This document shows, piece by piece, positions 22,659 to 36,282 of a stretch of 64,000 nucleotides of DNA. Positions within the stretch are counted from its first letter, which is position 1. Every line of letters starts with the position of its first letter. The stretch is from Punica granatum. Its lineage: Eukaryota; Streptophyta; Magnoliopsida; Myrtales; Lythraceae. The notes beneath the pieces were generated by a model. The model had not been told where the DNA came from. It saw only the letters and a program-made list of their open reading frames with translations, and did no database searches. The DNA is taken from NCBI RefSeq assembly GCF_007655135.1, contig NC_045133.1, positions 6,920,376 through 6,984,375 on the forward strand, in the 5' to 3' direction. The translations under genes and the position numbers were made by a program.

Positions 22659-25600
22659 ATGCTTATCGTCTCCTCCGCAGTGCGAAACCCAGTCTCGGTT
22701 CGCGAAGTTTGTCGTTTTTCGCAGCATCCGGCTCGAGTTCGCCCTCGCTTCTCTTCTCGCCGATGGCTGACCCTCAATCCTCCGCCTTTCCCTTCCAAAA
22801 GGTAATGAAAATGCCCTCCTCGGGTCCGGTGTTTATTTCTACTGTTCGATTTAGGATGTCAGATGGGTTGCTGCTGGAGTCTGGGAATTGTCTGATATTC
22901 GAGGAGGATGAAAATTTTTGTTGTTGGGTATTATTATAGGTTTGGTTTAAACTGAAGATTTGGGCAAAGGATTTGGACCCTTGATTCCTGTCAGTATATT
23001 GAGAGAGAGTGACATTCTTCGTTGGCTACTTTCAAAGATGTTCATAGATACCTTACGGATGAGAAGATCAATCAGGTATTTTCTGAACATGACGTCCTTT
23101 CTCTCTCTTTCGGGAGGTTGCAGGTTTCAGAAATTGAGTTCGAGGTGTTCCATTACTAACACCGATGTGCAATGCAATCACGTTGCTACCGAAAATCAGG
23201 TCCAGGGCGATGCAGCGCTGGAGACTGAATGCTCGGTTCCTATTGTTCACCTCAAGTCCGATATCCTGGAGGCAGACTCCTCGGCTTTATTGACTGAAGG
23301 CACTTATGTGGATAGTCTTTTGACAGTACTTCCTGTGCGTTATCTTGATATGCTCAGCTGTTCTTGGGTTTCTACTCCTATATCCTCTGAACCACTAATG
23401 TATTTTTGGCAATTTGAACTTGTTTTGATGGGCTCATTCTCCTGGTACTTGTAGGTTCTGTCGGAGGAACAGCAAAATGCCCTTGCTGCAACTCCAGCTC
23501 ATCCTGCGGGATTGTACTGTAAGAAAAAGAATAGAAATTTTTAGCATTTTATGTCCATAAGCTGATTTCCTGTGTAAAAAATTTCATATTCCATGGTGGC
23601 AATTTTATTTTTTCAATTTTCTTATAGTCAGGATATCTGTACCATTTCATAAACAGTGATATTGAGATAGTGCCCCGATTTAAGGTGATGGGAGCTGAAA
23701 GGTCTTATAAAGTTCAAGTTTCTAAAATTATTAAACATGCCAGGATTTTCAGGAGTCTCGTTGTCACTTTAGGATAGTTTTGAATAAGTTAGAGTAATAA
23801 TTTATCGGGTAATTGTTTGTGTTTGACAAGAGATGCCCACCGTAACCATTTCTTTTTCTTCTCCTTTTGCCCCAGCGTTGTATGCGAGTTGTGTGGCTGG
23901 GAATTTGGTGGAACAACTTTGGAATTTTGCTTGGCCCTCTGCTATAGCATTGCTCCACCCGAGCCTTCTACCAGTCGCCATCATGGGATTCTTTGCGAAG
24001 GTATTAATCACTGAAATGCTGTAAACATTTTTGCTCCTTAAGAAGAGAAATAGCCTGAAAAATCAATTACTTGTATGAAATTCCTTGATCTACCAATTTT
24101 TTAAATTTTGGCTTGAAAAATCACAATGTTTGTCTCTGTTTCCCTGATCTACTGATCTGTTAATTGGGCCGTCGAAATTACTAACATGGCCATTAATGTC
24201 GCTGATACCGGAGATGGCCTGCGTGGATGGCATGCCATAAGCTTTTTAACCTAAAAGATCACATATTTGCTTCTTTTCCTCCTCATCTATCAAAATATCA
24301 ATAAATTTTCCATCTACCAAAATATCAATAATTCTAAAAAAATCACATAGTCTGCTTATGTTCCCTCATCTACCAAAATGTGGCTTCTTTCAAAAATCAA
24401 ATCTACTAAAATATGACTTCTTTGAATGATTATAAGTTTGAATTAGGGACTTATACATATTTATGTTGATTTGAATGTTGAAAGAATTTTTGATAGAAAA
24501 GAAGTATTAGAACAGTTACAAGTTGTCATTTGCAAATTAAAAGAATATCCATATCTGTTATCACATTAAGTAATATAGGAATTTAGACATATTATACTGC
24601 AAAGACAATAATCATGCCAAAATAGCTATTCCAACAGAACTCGTGCACACCAACATCTATAAAATTATGTGTTTTGGTAGATGAGAGAAAAATTATTGGT
24701 ATTTTGGTAGATAAGGAGGAAAAAAAAATAAACTATGTGATTTTTTAGATTAAAAAGTTTGTGGCGTGCCATCCACTTATGCAATTGTTTGCCACATTAG
24801 CACTGTTAACGGCCACGTCAACAGTTTTGATGGCCCAATTAACGGATTGTTAGATCAGGAAAATGAAGGTAAACGTTGTGATTTTTCATGCCAAAATTTT
24901 AAAAATTGGTAGTTCGAGGAATATCGTGAAAGTAATTGATTTTTCAGGCTATTTTTCCAATGTATTTCCTAATGTTTCTTCTTATTGAATAGCTAGCGAT
25001 AATTGCTGGAGGCCCTTTAGTTGGAAAGCTAATGGACAGTTTTCCAAGATTGCCTGCATACAATTTTTTGAACACAGTCCAGGTAAATATTATGCCATTG
25101 ACCAGTAAAGAAACAGTTCAGCTATATAGAAATTTGTTTGCTGACTCTTCTGCTTCGTTCAGGCGGTAGCTCAATTGATATCGGCAGCAATGATAATTCA
25201 CGCTCATTCTATGCCTTCTGTTTCTGCATCACCTTCATCCGTTCTTCTTAAACCTTGGTTCATTGCTCTTGTATTAGCCGGTTCTGTCGAAAGGTTGTCG
25301 GGCATAGCACTGGGTGTCGCCATGGATAGGGATTGGGTCGTTCTGGTATTGCCATTCTGAACTTTCATTTATATCTTATGTACTTAATTCTCAGCCACTT
25401 ATGCTACAAATCAATGCAAGGGGAATGGAATTGAATTTCCATACAAAGCCGGATGGTTCATCTGCTGATTCCAGCTGTTTCTGGTTTAAATTATTCTTAA
25501 CAAACGCCTCTCTAGTTAGTGTTTGGTATAAAGAAAAGAGAGACAGATAGAACGTAATCTCCTTCCAGAAAGGCCCACGTTATGGGACATTTCCAGACGA

Positions 25601-27635
25601 AAATATTTTTGTTCCTTATATCAAATGTGGCAGGGTCACTGCCCTGTTACTGTAGAGGAGCTGTTAATGATGGGATTATATTCTCAACTGACCCCATGAT
25701 ATTCTGGCTCCTTGTGGCAGAGGATTCCTCTTCTTGTTGTTGTGAAATCAAAGATGATTTATTTTTCCCCTTTTAATTCTGTCCTGAAAGGTTATAGGCT
25801 CTCTTACATAGAAGTCTTTTCTATGCAGTTAGCAGGATTAAACCGGCCAATTGCACTAGCGCAAGCGAATGCTATCCTCAACCGAATCGATCTTCTATGT
25901 GAGGTACTTGTAACGCTAATCTGTGCTCCTATTTTAAATCAATGTTAGTTTTCAAAAGAGTGTTGTTTATACTGGATTATTGAATGACAGATTGCTGGAG
26001 CATCATTGTTCGGCATCCTACTGTCCAAATACGATCCTGTGAAGTGCTTAAAGTTTGCTGCTGGTTTAATGATATGCTCATTACCTGTGACTGTAAGAGA
26101 CTGTTATCTTTGTTATTGGAATGCTTTTGATACGAATTCATTTTTACTGGTTTCTGAATAACTCCTTTATGTCTCTCTCAGGTTGTTCTTACGTGGTTAA
26201 CTAACAAGCTTTCTAGTGGGGTTCTTGATCGCCCCAAGTGCCCACAATGCGCTAACGGGCCTCCCCCTGATACTGATATTGATATTATAGGTACAGAGTT
26301 TTTCAGTTATGATGATGATCCTTTTGGGCCAATCTAGCTTCTCATCATGATTATTGCAGAAAACTGTCCTACTTCTATGTTTTCCTTAAATTATTGTTTG
26401 CAGAGATGCTTTTTTTCTTCCCTGATGGAAATATGTAAGAATAATTGAACTAAGTAATGCAAATGCACACATAAGAAGACAGAAAACTGGAAAGAATATG
26501 GAGAAGTTGGGCTTACATTGGAGTGTCAAATGTAGGATTGGAAGCTATCAAGCTCGGGTGGAAAGAATACATTCAACAGCCTGTTCTCCCTGCTAGCCTC
26601 GCCTATGTACTTCTCTACTTCAATGTTGTTCTCACTCCTAGCAGCTTGATGACAGCATTTTTAACCCAGCGTGGTACTTTATTCAATAATCCTTAGAATT
26701 TCCTTGCTTCCTTCCGTTTATCCCATTTTAATTCTGCATTTCATTATCAACCTCTTCTGTGTAACAGGTTTGAACCCCTCCGTTGTTGGAGGATTCAGTG
26801 GATTATGTGCTTTCATGGGTGTTGCAGCAACATTTGTATCTGCAAACTTAGTCAAGCGTCTTGGAATATTAAAGGTTTAAAGAACTTTTAGTTCTCGAAA
26901 TCTTATATAAACACTTTTGGCTTTATAAAGTGAACAAAGAAACACTATATATTTTTGTGATACTAATCTGTTCTATTTTGACAGGCTGGGGCTGCTGGCT
27001 TGATATTCCAGGCATCACTTCTCACCGTTGCCGTTGCCGTCTATTGGAGTGGATCTCTCTCCCAGCAGTCGCCTCTCCTCTTCTTCCTGTCTTTAATCGT
27101 AAGTAACGGATCACCTTCTTCTCTCGTCCTCCATTTCCTGCAAATTCACATAATTATCCGGCTTTGATCGACTCAGTGTAGAAGATCCTTTTAGATCTGG
27201 CCCCTGTTAGAACTTCGGTGATTGTGCTCTACCATCTCTTTTCACTAGAATGTTTGGGCAAACACATTTTCTTCTGGCTCCATGATACAATTGCATACAC
27301 CTTTTCATGTCATCGACTGCCTTGGATCTCACTTGCTTTAGGTACTATCGAGGCTCGGGCACATGTCCTACGATGTGATAGGCGCCCAGATCCTTCAAAC
27401 GGGGATCCCTTCGTCCAAGGCCAATCTCATCGGGACCACAGAAGTATCTGTGGCGAGCGTGGCAGAGTCCATAATGTTAGGGGTCGCGATCATTGCAAAT
27501 GATGTCTCGAACTTTGGGTTTCTGGCGATGTTGTCTCTCCTGTCAGTGGTCGGGGCAGCATGGATGTTCTGCCGGTGGTTGTTGAATCCGACAGACGAAC
27601 AAAGAGAACTCTTCTCGTTCGACCCACAGTTTTAA
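22659..27635 (+). CDS. IREG3: Plastid ferroportin-family transporter (SLC40 member 3 / IREG3 / MAR1-like), 13 exons
   Basis: Exons: 22659-22801, 23124-23334, 23455-23518, 23876-24000, 24993-25082, 25163-25345, 25829-25903, 25991-26092, 26182-26290, 26536-26673, 26768-26874, 26985-27098 and 27342-27635. This totals 584 residues, close to the roughly 600 of Arabidopsis IREG3/MAR1. The first ~60 residues are Arg/Ser/Pro-rich and fit a chloroplast transit peptide. Ferroportin-type helices follow, with family blocks [60 protein letters not shown] and [20 protein letters not shown]. The Arabidopsis protein is in the chloroplast envelope. It lets aminoglycosides in opportunistically and is proposed to move a polyamine-type metal chelator. 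Intron 4 carries a 0.9-kb foldback element. The donor of exon 2 (GTGCGT) and the 5' end of exon 10 are the least certain joints. I see no inactivating change. Confidence 0.93.
24045..24958. mobile_element. 0.9-kb foldback (Mutator-like) element in ferroportin intron 4
   Basis: The left arm starts at AAATAGCCTGAAAAATCAATTA (about 24048). The right arm ends with its inverse, TAATTGATTTTTCAGGCTATTT (about 24934-24955). Similarity continues inward for about 260 bp per arm, including ATGGCCCAATTAACGGATTG-type sequence and 'aaaatatcaataaatttt' / 'attggtattttggtagat'. No perfect 9-bp duplication was found. It is non-coding and oriented so the intron can still be spliced. Confidence 0.75.
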
Positions 27636-27639
27636 TGGC

Positions 27640-28770
27640 TTGTAAAGTTTGTATATGTAGGCACAGGCTTGTAGTGTTAGAAGATCCTCCCATTGTTTTA
27701 ACCTCATACCAATTTTTATAGCTACGAATGCGGAACATTTTCGCTTTCACAGTATCCACGAGATCTATTCAGAAACTGTGGCAGTTGATGAAACTTAATA
27801 TGTTTCTTTAAAGAAAGAGAGCAGCCCTACCACTCAAAATGGCAGAATCGTATCTATGAAAAAAATTGAGGGGCAATTTTGTCAATTTGGAGAGATTTGG
27901 AGAAAATATGACGGTTTAGGTTGTGACACCCTCGTGGTATCAATTTGTTCACTTGCTTCGATGCTACTCCCAGAAAAGAACAAACGCCTGCCCTGACTTG
28001 TGCTCGGGGATGGATGAAGGTGTCGACGAACGCTCTCATCCCTCCTAAATTCAGATCTGATCTTGACTCGGTCACTGTTTATATTTATTTTTTTCTTTCA
28101 AGATACGCCTTTTTTAAAGAGTTCATCACAATCAAAACGAACATATTTCAATGGCGATTTGACCTGCCATCGTATCAATGTTACTGGCGGAATGCCATAT
28201 TCAACTCGTCAAGTTATTGTATGGCGTTACTACGATAACTAGCATTCATCTCGGTACATATGCACATGAAATATGCTCTCTCCCAATTAATGTCTCTATA
28301 GCACAAATTAGACTTCAAAATGGATAATGCATTTTGATGAGACCTTTACGTCACGCATCTCAAACTCAATATTATTAGAACCAGATTCTATTTTTACCAT
28401 TAAAAGTTGAAAAGAGCATCTCAAGAAATGGATAATGTACATATAAAAATATTATACATGTTTTCCGTAAATAAATATATTTTTAAATATATCATTGAGG
28501 AAAATGGTGTAAACTCAGAGAAATACCCAGGGCCCAAGTTTATTTTAGCGGCCCGCTTGATGAGACTTGATAGAGGTACAAGGCCCAAGTTGTAAGCCCA
28601 TCAGCTGAAACACTACCCTGAACCGGGTGCATGTAGACTCCATAAAGGAAGACCCTGGAGACCTCTCTGTACACGATACGCCGGCCTCATGGACATGTGC
28701 GTCTCCCTTCAATCATTTTGACATCATTTTCCAGAACCATCTGATAAGACCCACGCGCCTTCAGGGGCTG
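27640..28770. other. Intergenic between ferroportin and RPAP3-like genes
   Basis: About 1.2 kb separates the two plus-strand genes. It includes the ferroportin 3' UTR (to perhaps 27800) and the leader of the next gene from about 28650. No other gene is evident. Confidence 0.5.
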
Positions 28771-28810
28771 TGTAGATCACACGCTCTCCCTCTTTCTCCC
28801 CACTCCCAGT

Positions 28811-28826
28811 CCCCCCCCCCCCCCCC
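28811..28826. repeat. Poly-C tract in the RPAP3-like 5' leader region
   Basis: Sixteen consecutive C residues about 50 bp upstream of the start codon, followed by further C-rich sequence. A homopolymer of this length is also prone to sequencing or assembly length errors. Confidence 0.9.
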
Positions 28827-28877
28827 TTCCCCCTTCGGTTCAGTCCTCCTCCCGCTCCTCGGTCGAAGGTCCAGTCT

Positions 28878-31800
28878 ATGGCTCCGTCTCCGACGAAGCA
28901 CGGCCGGGACCAAGCTTTGGTTCGTTCCCTTCTCCATCAAACTCTTCCTTCCTAGTTGTCTACACCGCAGTCGCATGATCACCTTTTGCTCACACTGAAT
29001 GTTTGTCTATATGCCCTTTGCTTGCTTGTGATCCCTAATAGCACTCAGTTGGACTCTGATTTTAGCTGGTCTCTGAGCAATTGGAAGATTGGATTCCTTT
29101 TTTTTTTTGGGTCGCAATTCGATGCTCCATTCTTATGCAAGAAAATGAAGCAGCAGCTATGGAAACTAAGGGAAAGTTCAAATTTTCATGTTCTGCTGCA
29201 TAAGTACATATTTCAGCGGTTCACTTGTTAATACTTTTGGAGTTGAAGCTCCAGGCTTTTGAGGGGTTTCTTGGGTGTTTTAGCACTAGATGTGATAGAG
29301 ATGGCAATGTTAAGGTTTTTCGATCTTCTTCGAGTTGAGTAGGTCTGAATGTGTCATCTTTGTGCATTTGAGTTACCATTTTTGCTGCCAATTTCCCCAG
29401 GATTTCCAGGGATTTTTGAATGATTTGCAGGATTGGGAACTGTCACTCAAGGACAAAGACAAGAAAATGAAATCCCAAGTCTCCAACAAGGTAGAGTACG
29501 AAAGCTGGTGTTTGGGACTTCATAAATGAAACCTTTTACTCATAGTACATGTATGTGGACCTTGCTCGTATGTATGGATAGTGGAGAGCATAACTGTTGT
29601 GACACATCCTGATGGGTCATTCTACAGGCGTCGTCTTCGTCGAGAACTGCAGCAGTTGGTGAGGAGAAAAGAACAGCTGGAGTAAATTCTAAAGTTGGTG
29701 GCGGTAGCAACACAGGATGGCATAATTCTTCAAGTAATTATAAGTTGTCAAGTAGTCTATCGAGTACTTTCTCAACTGATGAGTCTGTTCCTGATGCAAC
29801 TTCAGAGAAAGAACTGGTATGAATTGTTTTTTTATATGTATGAATAGCACATCATATTCTGATGGGATAAGACTGATGATGAGGATGCCCATCCGTTGTC
29901 AGGGTAATGAGTTCTTCAAGCAGAAGAAATATAATGAAGCTATAGATTGTTATTCAAGAAGCATTGCCTTTTCACCAACAGCTGTAGCCTATGCAAATAG
30001 GGGAATGGCCTATCTTAAGATCAAAAGGTACAACCCATCTAATCATTATTTTGCACACTCTTGAGCCATCAAAATTTTGCCAGTGAATAACTCATTCTTT
30101 TGAGAAGGTATGATGGTTTTGTTGCTAGATGATATGTTCTTCCGGATTATATCTATGTTGTGGCTATGCTGAAGAATGAAAATCTAGGAATGAGGCATAT
30201 CCGACTCTTATGATGATCCCCCCCCTTTTTTTTCCTGGAATTTAGATTCCGAGAGGCTGAGGAGGATTGTACAGAGGCCCTAAACTTGGATGATCGCTAC
30301 ATTAAAGCATACTCACGCCGAGCAACAGCTAGAAAAGAACTCGGGAAATTTAAGGAATCTTTTGAAGGTATGCAGGCCATACATTTTCTGTGGGCAAGTT
30401 GAATTGTTGTCATAGAACAATGCTTCTAAATATTAACCGACCGCAGATACTGAATTTGCCCTTCGTCTGGAGCCGGACAATCAGGAAATCAAGAAACAGT
30501 ATGCTGAGGCTAAAGCTATGTATGAAAAGGTAATGTGATGATCCTGCAAGTTAGTGTTCTAGCTTATGCCGTTTGGCCATTAAATTTTCTGGAAATTATG
30601 ATTGAGATGTAATTATGCTAAGGAAAAGGTATGCCTTCTCACGTTGTGGGAGAGTGAATATTTTCAAATAACTGCCAATTAACATAGATCTGATGACTAG
30701 GAACTCAGTAGAGGTAATTGATATATTCTATTGATTGGAAATATGGCCTGAGAGTCCCCATCCCATGCAAAATGAAGATGCGATTGGATGTTCCTCTGTA
30801 CTTGTCTACAACATTTAGTCCATGCATAGTAAGTTGATTTGATGGTGCCTCCAGGTCAGCCCTTAAGTTTTCTTTTATGATTGTTTGTGTAGGAGATTCT
30901 TAAGAAAGCGTCTGGAGCATTGCAGAGATCTGTGGAGCGTATGCAGAAAGGAGGGAAGGCAGAGGATGGGCAGCATGTTACTTCAACCTCAAGCAGTGGT
31001 CAGAAGACGGGAGCGAGTAAAATTCAAGATCATAGCGAGGTATTACTGTTGGCATCTTCAGTTGCAGTTCCATGCTAGTAGGATTTCTGCATCATTTCCT
31101 AAGAGGTGATCATGTGTGCTGCTGCAGCCTATCCTTATCAGTTATCCCAAATGGATCCTCTTTATTTTAGTTAAAATGGTTTTCATTGTGAAAACTCTGA
31201 ATTTTTAGCTTGTACCCTCTAAAGTTGGACCTTTAGGATCTGAAGAATTATGTAATCATAACTTGTTTTTCTATTCTTTTGGATGCCTTTTGCAGAAGAG
31301 CAATGGATCACTAGCTTTAAAGCCTGCTGCAATTATAGAGGAAGTAAAGACCAAAAGGACGGTCACTGATCGTAAAACAGAGCCGAAGGACTATTCTCTT
31401 AAAAATGATACTCCAATTTCAGCATCAGAGGATTTAAAGGTCTTGGTGATCCTTTTGAAACTTGTTTCTGACCATATCAGTGTGTTTTTCTATACTGACT
31501 CGGTGAGTAAACTTTTACAGAGGAATGCCAGAAATGGGAAGCAAAAACTGAGGGCATCTGTGCAAGAACTTGCAAATCGAGCATCTTCTCTTGCAGTGCT
31601 GGAAGCTGCAAAGAATATTACCCAGCCAAAGTCGGCATATCAGTTTGAAGTTGCATGGAAAGGATTCTCTGGAAACCGTTCTCTACAGGCTCAACTGTTA
31701 AAGGTGCTATTCTACTTCTCAAATATTTAATTTGACATGCATTACAGTTAGATTCTTTCTTCTCAGTTTTCTTAAAATTTGCTTCAAGTTCAACTAAGTT

Positions 31801-32510
31801 CCAGTTTCATTGAAGGGCAGCTGGTGCATGATTGTTAGGAACCTGCTGACCACCTCTATATCTATGGATCATCTAGAAAAAAGATGTTTTTCATTGATAT
31901 ATGTGACTGCTCATTCAGACAATACAATTTGATATCTATTCCCTTCTTTTCTTATGTCCCTCATTTCTGCGGAACCTCAGGTTACTTCTCCCGGCTCCCT
32001 GCCCCAGATATTCAAGAATGCATTGTCCACTCCCCTTCTTAGTGACATCATCAAATGTGTTGCTACCTTTTTCAGGTGAGTCCCAATTCTTTGTATTCAT
32101 CTTGTGGATTCTTATGTGGTCTTAGCATGCATCTTTATGTTTCATTGTTCTTCACCAAAGTGTCTGTATCTTATGACAGTGAGGATGTGGAACTAGCTGT
32201 CGGCTATTTAGATAATCTAACCAAGGTTCCTAGATTTGATATGCTCGTCATGTGTCTTTCATCTGCCGAAAAATCTGGTATGCACTCTTCTCCAGTTGAG
32301 TGAATTTATGCGATATCCACAACTGAAATGCTTGTAATAGCATTTGCTACGTGATTTATAATGAGTGAGATGAGGAATCTGACAAGAGCTACGTTCTTCT
32401 AAGCAGAACTCACAAAGACTTGGGATGAGGTGTTTTGTGGAGAGGCTACTCCGATCGAGTACGCGGAGATCCTCGATAGCCTAAGTTTGAAGTACGGCGT
32501 CAAACGCTGA
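28878..32510 (+). CDS. RPAP3-like TPR protein (RNA polymerase II-associated protein 3 family), 12 exons
   Basis: Exons: 28878-28919, 29401-29490, 29628-29816, 29903-30027, 30246-30367, 30447-30529, 30893-31039, 31296-31439, 31521-31703, 31981-32075, 32180-32277 and 32407-32510, 473 residues, in frame throughout. Residues ~16-33 (FQGFLNDLQDWELSLKDKDK) form the plant RPAP3 N-terminal block. Residues ~105-217 hold three tandem TPRs (GNEFFKQKKYNEAIDCYSRS, EAEEDCTEALNLDDRYIKAY, EDTEFALRLEPDNQEIKKQY) that would bind Hsp90/Hsp70 C-termini. A charged linker follows, then the RPAP3_C domain at ~350-470 (AWKGFSGNRS, LPQIFKNALST, LTKVPRFDMLVMCLSSAE). In animals and yeast this family is in the R2TP co-chaperone that assembles RNA polymerases and PIKK kinases. 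A GAG|GTAAGC just after the stop may be a 3' UTR intron donor. Confidence 0.92.
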
Positions 32511-33300
32511 GGTAAGCAAACATTTGAGGACGTCAAATTTCAGATATCGATATTTATGCTCTCCTCTCAGCTCTTCGTCTCGTGTACATTTGTAACCATT
32601 TCATGTCGAATATGGAAAGCTTATCCTCTTTTTCGGTTTGTGGAAAGAGCATGATGACGGTGGCTGGCTCATACATTTTTGTATAGGGGCGAATTATTAT
32701 CTTCACTCATGTTTTCTCCAGCTCTTTCGGGGAACCCATCCTTCTCCACCAATATAATGATCAGGAAACTCTAGGGGGATAACAGAAATTTGGGAAATTA
32801 TGATTTGAACCCTCAAATGTTATAGTTGGTCTGTCCCGCTTCCGCACACAAAAGTTAAAATGTCATCGTATCCTGGTCCCTGTGGTTTGTCATTCGCTTC
32901 GCTTTGCACCGGTGCCCTGAATTGGTTAGAGATCTAGTAGAACTAAAGTACTAGCCCTGGAATTGTGCAGGCATCGCGAGTATAAACGCTCATTTTGAAT
33001 ATGTTAAAGATATTTGAGGATGCAAAATAGTCTGAGAACTTCAGGGCATAAAACCTCATATCTTAGGTGAGTTATAGAGGTTGACCATGTCGGAAAAAGT
33101 GGACATAATAAATAAAATAAAAATACAGACGAACCAGCCGATAGGCCTGGGAGTTGTATGGGATTTGTCTTTCGTCATTATCAAGAAAATGTTCAATTGA
33201 TAACTCATTATAATACTTATTTATTCTTATTTTGTTAATAATTTTTAACTAAAGCGTAAATTAAAATTAATAATTTTCCAACAATCATTCCATTTTGCTT
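32511..33300. other. 3' flank of RPAP3-like gene, then non-coding
   Basis: Probable 3' UTR to about 32760. The stretch at 32780-33000 resembles an arm of a Mutator-like foldback without a visible partner. No gene seen. Confidence 0.45.
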
Positions 33301-33329
33301 AATAATAATATATATAGATTTGATAGTGG

Positions 33330-33549
33330 TAATAGTAATAGTAGTAGTAGTAGTAGTAGTATTAATAATAATACAAATAAAAACCATTTTAGTAGAAGTT
33401 ATGGAAAATTAGGCGAACGAAGAGTCGGTGAATGAGAAGTCCTCATTTCGAATTTTTGGACAAATAACATTCAATTGTGAACGTCCCAACAATTATATAT
33501 TATATATAGATTTGGCTCAACAATAATTATATACATCCCATTTGACTCT

Positions 33550-33585
<36 letters not shown>

Positions 33586-34130
33586 TCTATACATAATTAT
33601 TATTAAGCAAATATATATATATAATAGATAATTGCTAGGCGTTCACCATTATATGCCATTTGTCCAAAAATTTGAGGGGCTTTCCATTCACCGACTATTT
33701 GTATGTTTTAAGACTATTCAATATATAATAATAATTTTAGTGAAATCTATGGAAACATTAGGCATACGAGTAGTCGGTGAACAGGAAGGCTCTCGAATTT
33801 TTGAATAAATGGCATATAATGGTCCCAACAATTATATATTATATATATATATTTACTTAATAATAATTATGTATAGACATTTAGATTTGATAGTAGTAGT
33901 AATAAAAACAATAACAACAAATCTCCCCAGCAATTATCCTATTTGGCTCAACAATAATTATATATACCCCATTTGGCTTAAAAATATTAATAATAATGCA
34001 AATAATAATCATTTTAGGGGAAATTATGAAAACATTAGGCAAATAAAGAGCTGGTGAGTAAGGTGGTCCCATTTTGAATTTTAGGATAAATGATGTACAA
34101 TGGTGCCAGCAATTATATATTATGTATAGA
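33330..34130. repeat. Cluster of four ~115-bp degenerate repeats, one inverted, with microsatellites
   Basis: Related units lie at about 33388-33505, 33735-33850 and 34010-34130 (plus) and 33635-33735 (minus). They share 'gaaaattaggc', 'gtcggtgaa', 'gaatttttggacaaat', 'atggtcccaacaattatata'. Between them are a (TAG)n tract at about 33338-33360 and an (AAT)n tract at about 33552-33583. No open frame or known element class was recognised. Confidence 0.75.
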
Positions 34131-36280
34131 CATGTCTGAACTTAACTGGAATATTGAAATATGGTAAATAAATGATGGTGGAGTAAGGCTCAAAGGCCTT
34201 CACTAAAGAATAAAATTCAAAAAATAATTATTGTATCATAAAACTTTTATTTTGTAACCCATTATCAATCTTTCTGATGTTACTTTTTTTCCATAACGAG
34301 GGGTTTTGGATTTTACTTGATCAATCTCACGATTCACATGAATACTCTGCAACTTAACGGAATAAGTCAATTCTAACTGTTACAATTATCTCCTATTTTA
34401 AAAAAGTAATATTAAAAGTTTTTCAATTTCCTCAAAATTCTTCTTCGTCATCTCATGTACTGTGCATTTTTTCAAAGTAAGCAAATTCTAAAAAAGTTCA
34501 AAAAGCCGAGTAAAACACAACCATAAAGATGTGAGAGTAACTTCCACGCGTTTCGTGAGTGTGGGAGAGGTCATATTGATAAAAACAAGATCTCTTTGCA
34601 AGCTCCCATTTTATATGATTACCTATACATATCTAATATAATATATAAAAGCTAAAGCACACGAAATGGATAGGTTTATCTAAGCTCAGTTAACAAACTC
34701 TTAGCTTAATGTTAAGTGATCTTATATTTCATTTCGAAACCCGTAGCTCCACATTGAATTGACATTTTGATTTCATTCATTAAATTTTTACTGCATTTTA
34801 TTTGTACTATGTTTGACATATCTAAGTTATTTGTCTATATTATTTGTATGTAATAATATAAAATTAACTTTTAAGAAAAAATTAAAGTTTTCTTGATAAT
34901 TTAAAATAACTCCTCGAGATATGTTTCATTTTTCAAGTTCAGTGTACCAAATTTCTTGCATTTAGACAAAAATTCATTTTCTTCAATAATCTTTTACTGA
35001 TATAATCTTTTCTACATCCCAACTCATGAACAATATCACCCGTTTTTTGTTGCACCGATGCAATTTCAACCTTTTTTATTTTTTTATTAAAGGTTAATCC
35101 TATTAGAATCATACTATAGGATTATTGATTTTCTATGCATATGTTATTTGCATTTCATATGACTTAATTATGTATTTGTTTGCCATAATAATATATAATT
35201 TTTTTATAATTTTCAGTATTTATTATGTCCACTTATCTTTTTATCATACTTTTTTTGTATATTTATATGCATTTGTACGTCATGTGCGTTAAATATTATC
35301 TAATTTCGGTCATATAAAAATCGACAAATTTATGCAGGGGTATAATTTTTCTTTTCTTTATTATTCGGGGAATCTGGGGTTCGTCGGACTAATTCTCGAG
35401 GCTTCGTGAACTCCCGACGACACACGGAGTGGGTAATCACGCTAAATGTGTTCTGGTGGCTTCAAAGAGTGTCGAACCCTGAATCAGGTAGATATGTGAA
35501 CTCATTTTTAACCACTAGGTCAAACTCCGTAGAGTTGGATCAACATTTTTTTTTATCGAAACGGTCATGAGGATCCTTCATATATCAATTGCAAAAATAA
35601 ATGTAAGAAAAATGCCCAATCGAATATTACAAGAGTGGAATATAATAGTTTATTCGCAAGGCAATCTACAAAGGAAAAATATTGTGAGAAGATCACGTCA
35701 AAATAAACACAATTACAATTGAAGGTTGTCATCTTGAAACAGTAAATCCTGATCACGACGTTTGTAGTATTTCACGGGATAGGGATCCTCAGCCTTGTCC
35801 ATAATTTATGGCGAAATTTCACTTTCACGAAAAAAAGTGTAACAAACAAGGTGTTTTGGGCTGGTATCTGAATGCAAGATCTCATCACAGATCACAATTT
35901 ATAGATAGTCAAACCTATGGAGCTAGAGCAGCTAAGCACTAGAGCACCTAGATCACTTCAAACCAGCGGCCGTCAGTCAAGCTTAATCAACATAACTCCA
36001 AACAGCCCCAATCCCAAGACAGCCAAACCTACGGAGCTAGTGCAGCTAAGCAGCTAGAGTTCCTTCGATCAGTTTAAACCAACAACTCTAATAAGGGAAC
36101 CGAAACTATTCAAATGAACAACAAAAAATATGATACAACAGGAGTTGTATCAACTAGCATAGCTGCAATTCAAATATTAAATCTAGTGTTGGCGGGTAGG
36201 GTGGATTTTCCCCCGTCAGCAACACATTAAAGAAAATTTTAATATTCTTAATTTTATTGAATTTAAATATATAAATCTCT
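34131..36280. other. Gene-free, AT-rich, repeat-derived
   Basis: A Helitron-like 5' end (A|TCTAATATAATATATAAAAGC) lies near 34630, without a matched 3' end. A 38-bp motif containing 'aaacctatggagctagagca' at about 35910 recurs as 'aaacctacggagctagtgca' at about 36025. A tRNA-like SINE fragment may lie at 35380-35530. No gene seen. Confidence 0.4.
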
Positions 36281-36282
36281 TT

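Noticed and set aside
22146..22727. 193-residue open frame on the minus strand overlapping the start of the ferroportin gene
   Set aside because: It is antisense to the transit-peptide exon and leader, is Ser/Gly/Arg-rich without any domain, and runs into the A-tail of a SINE-like unit. It is best explained as a chance frame in GC-richer DNA.
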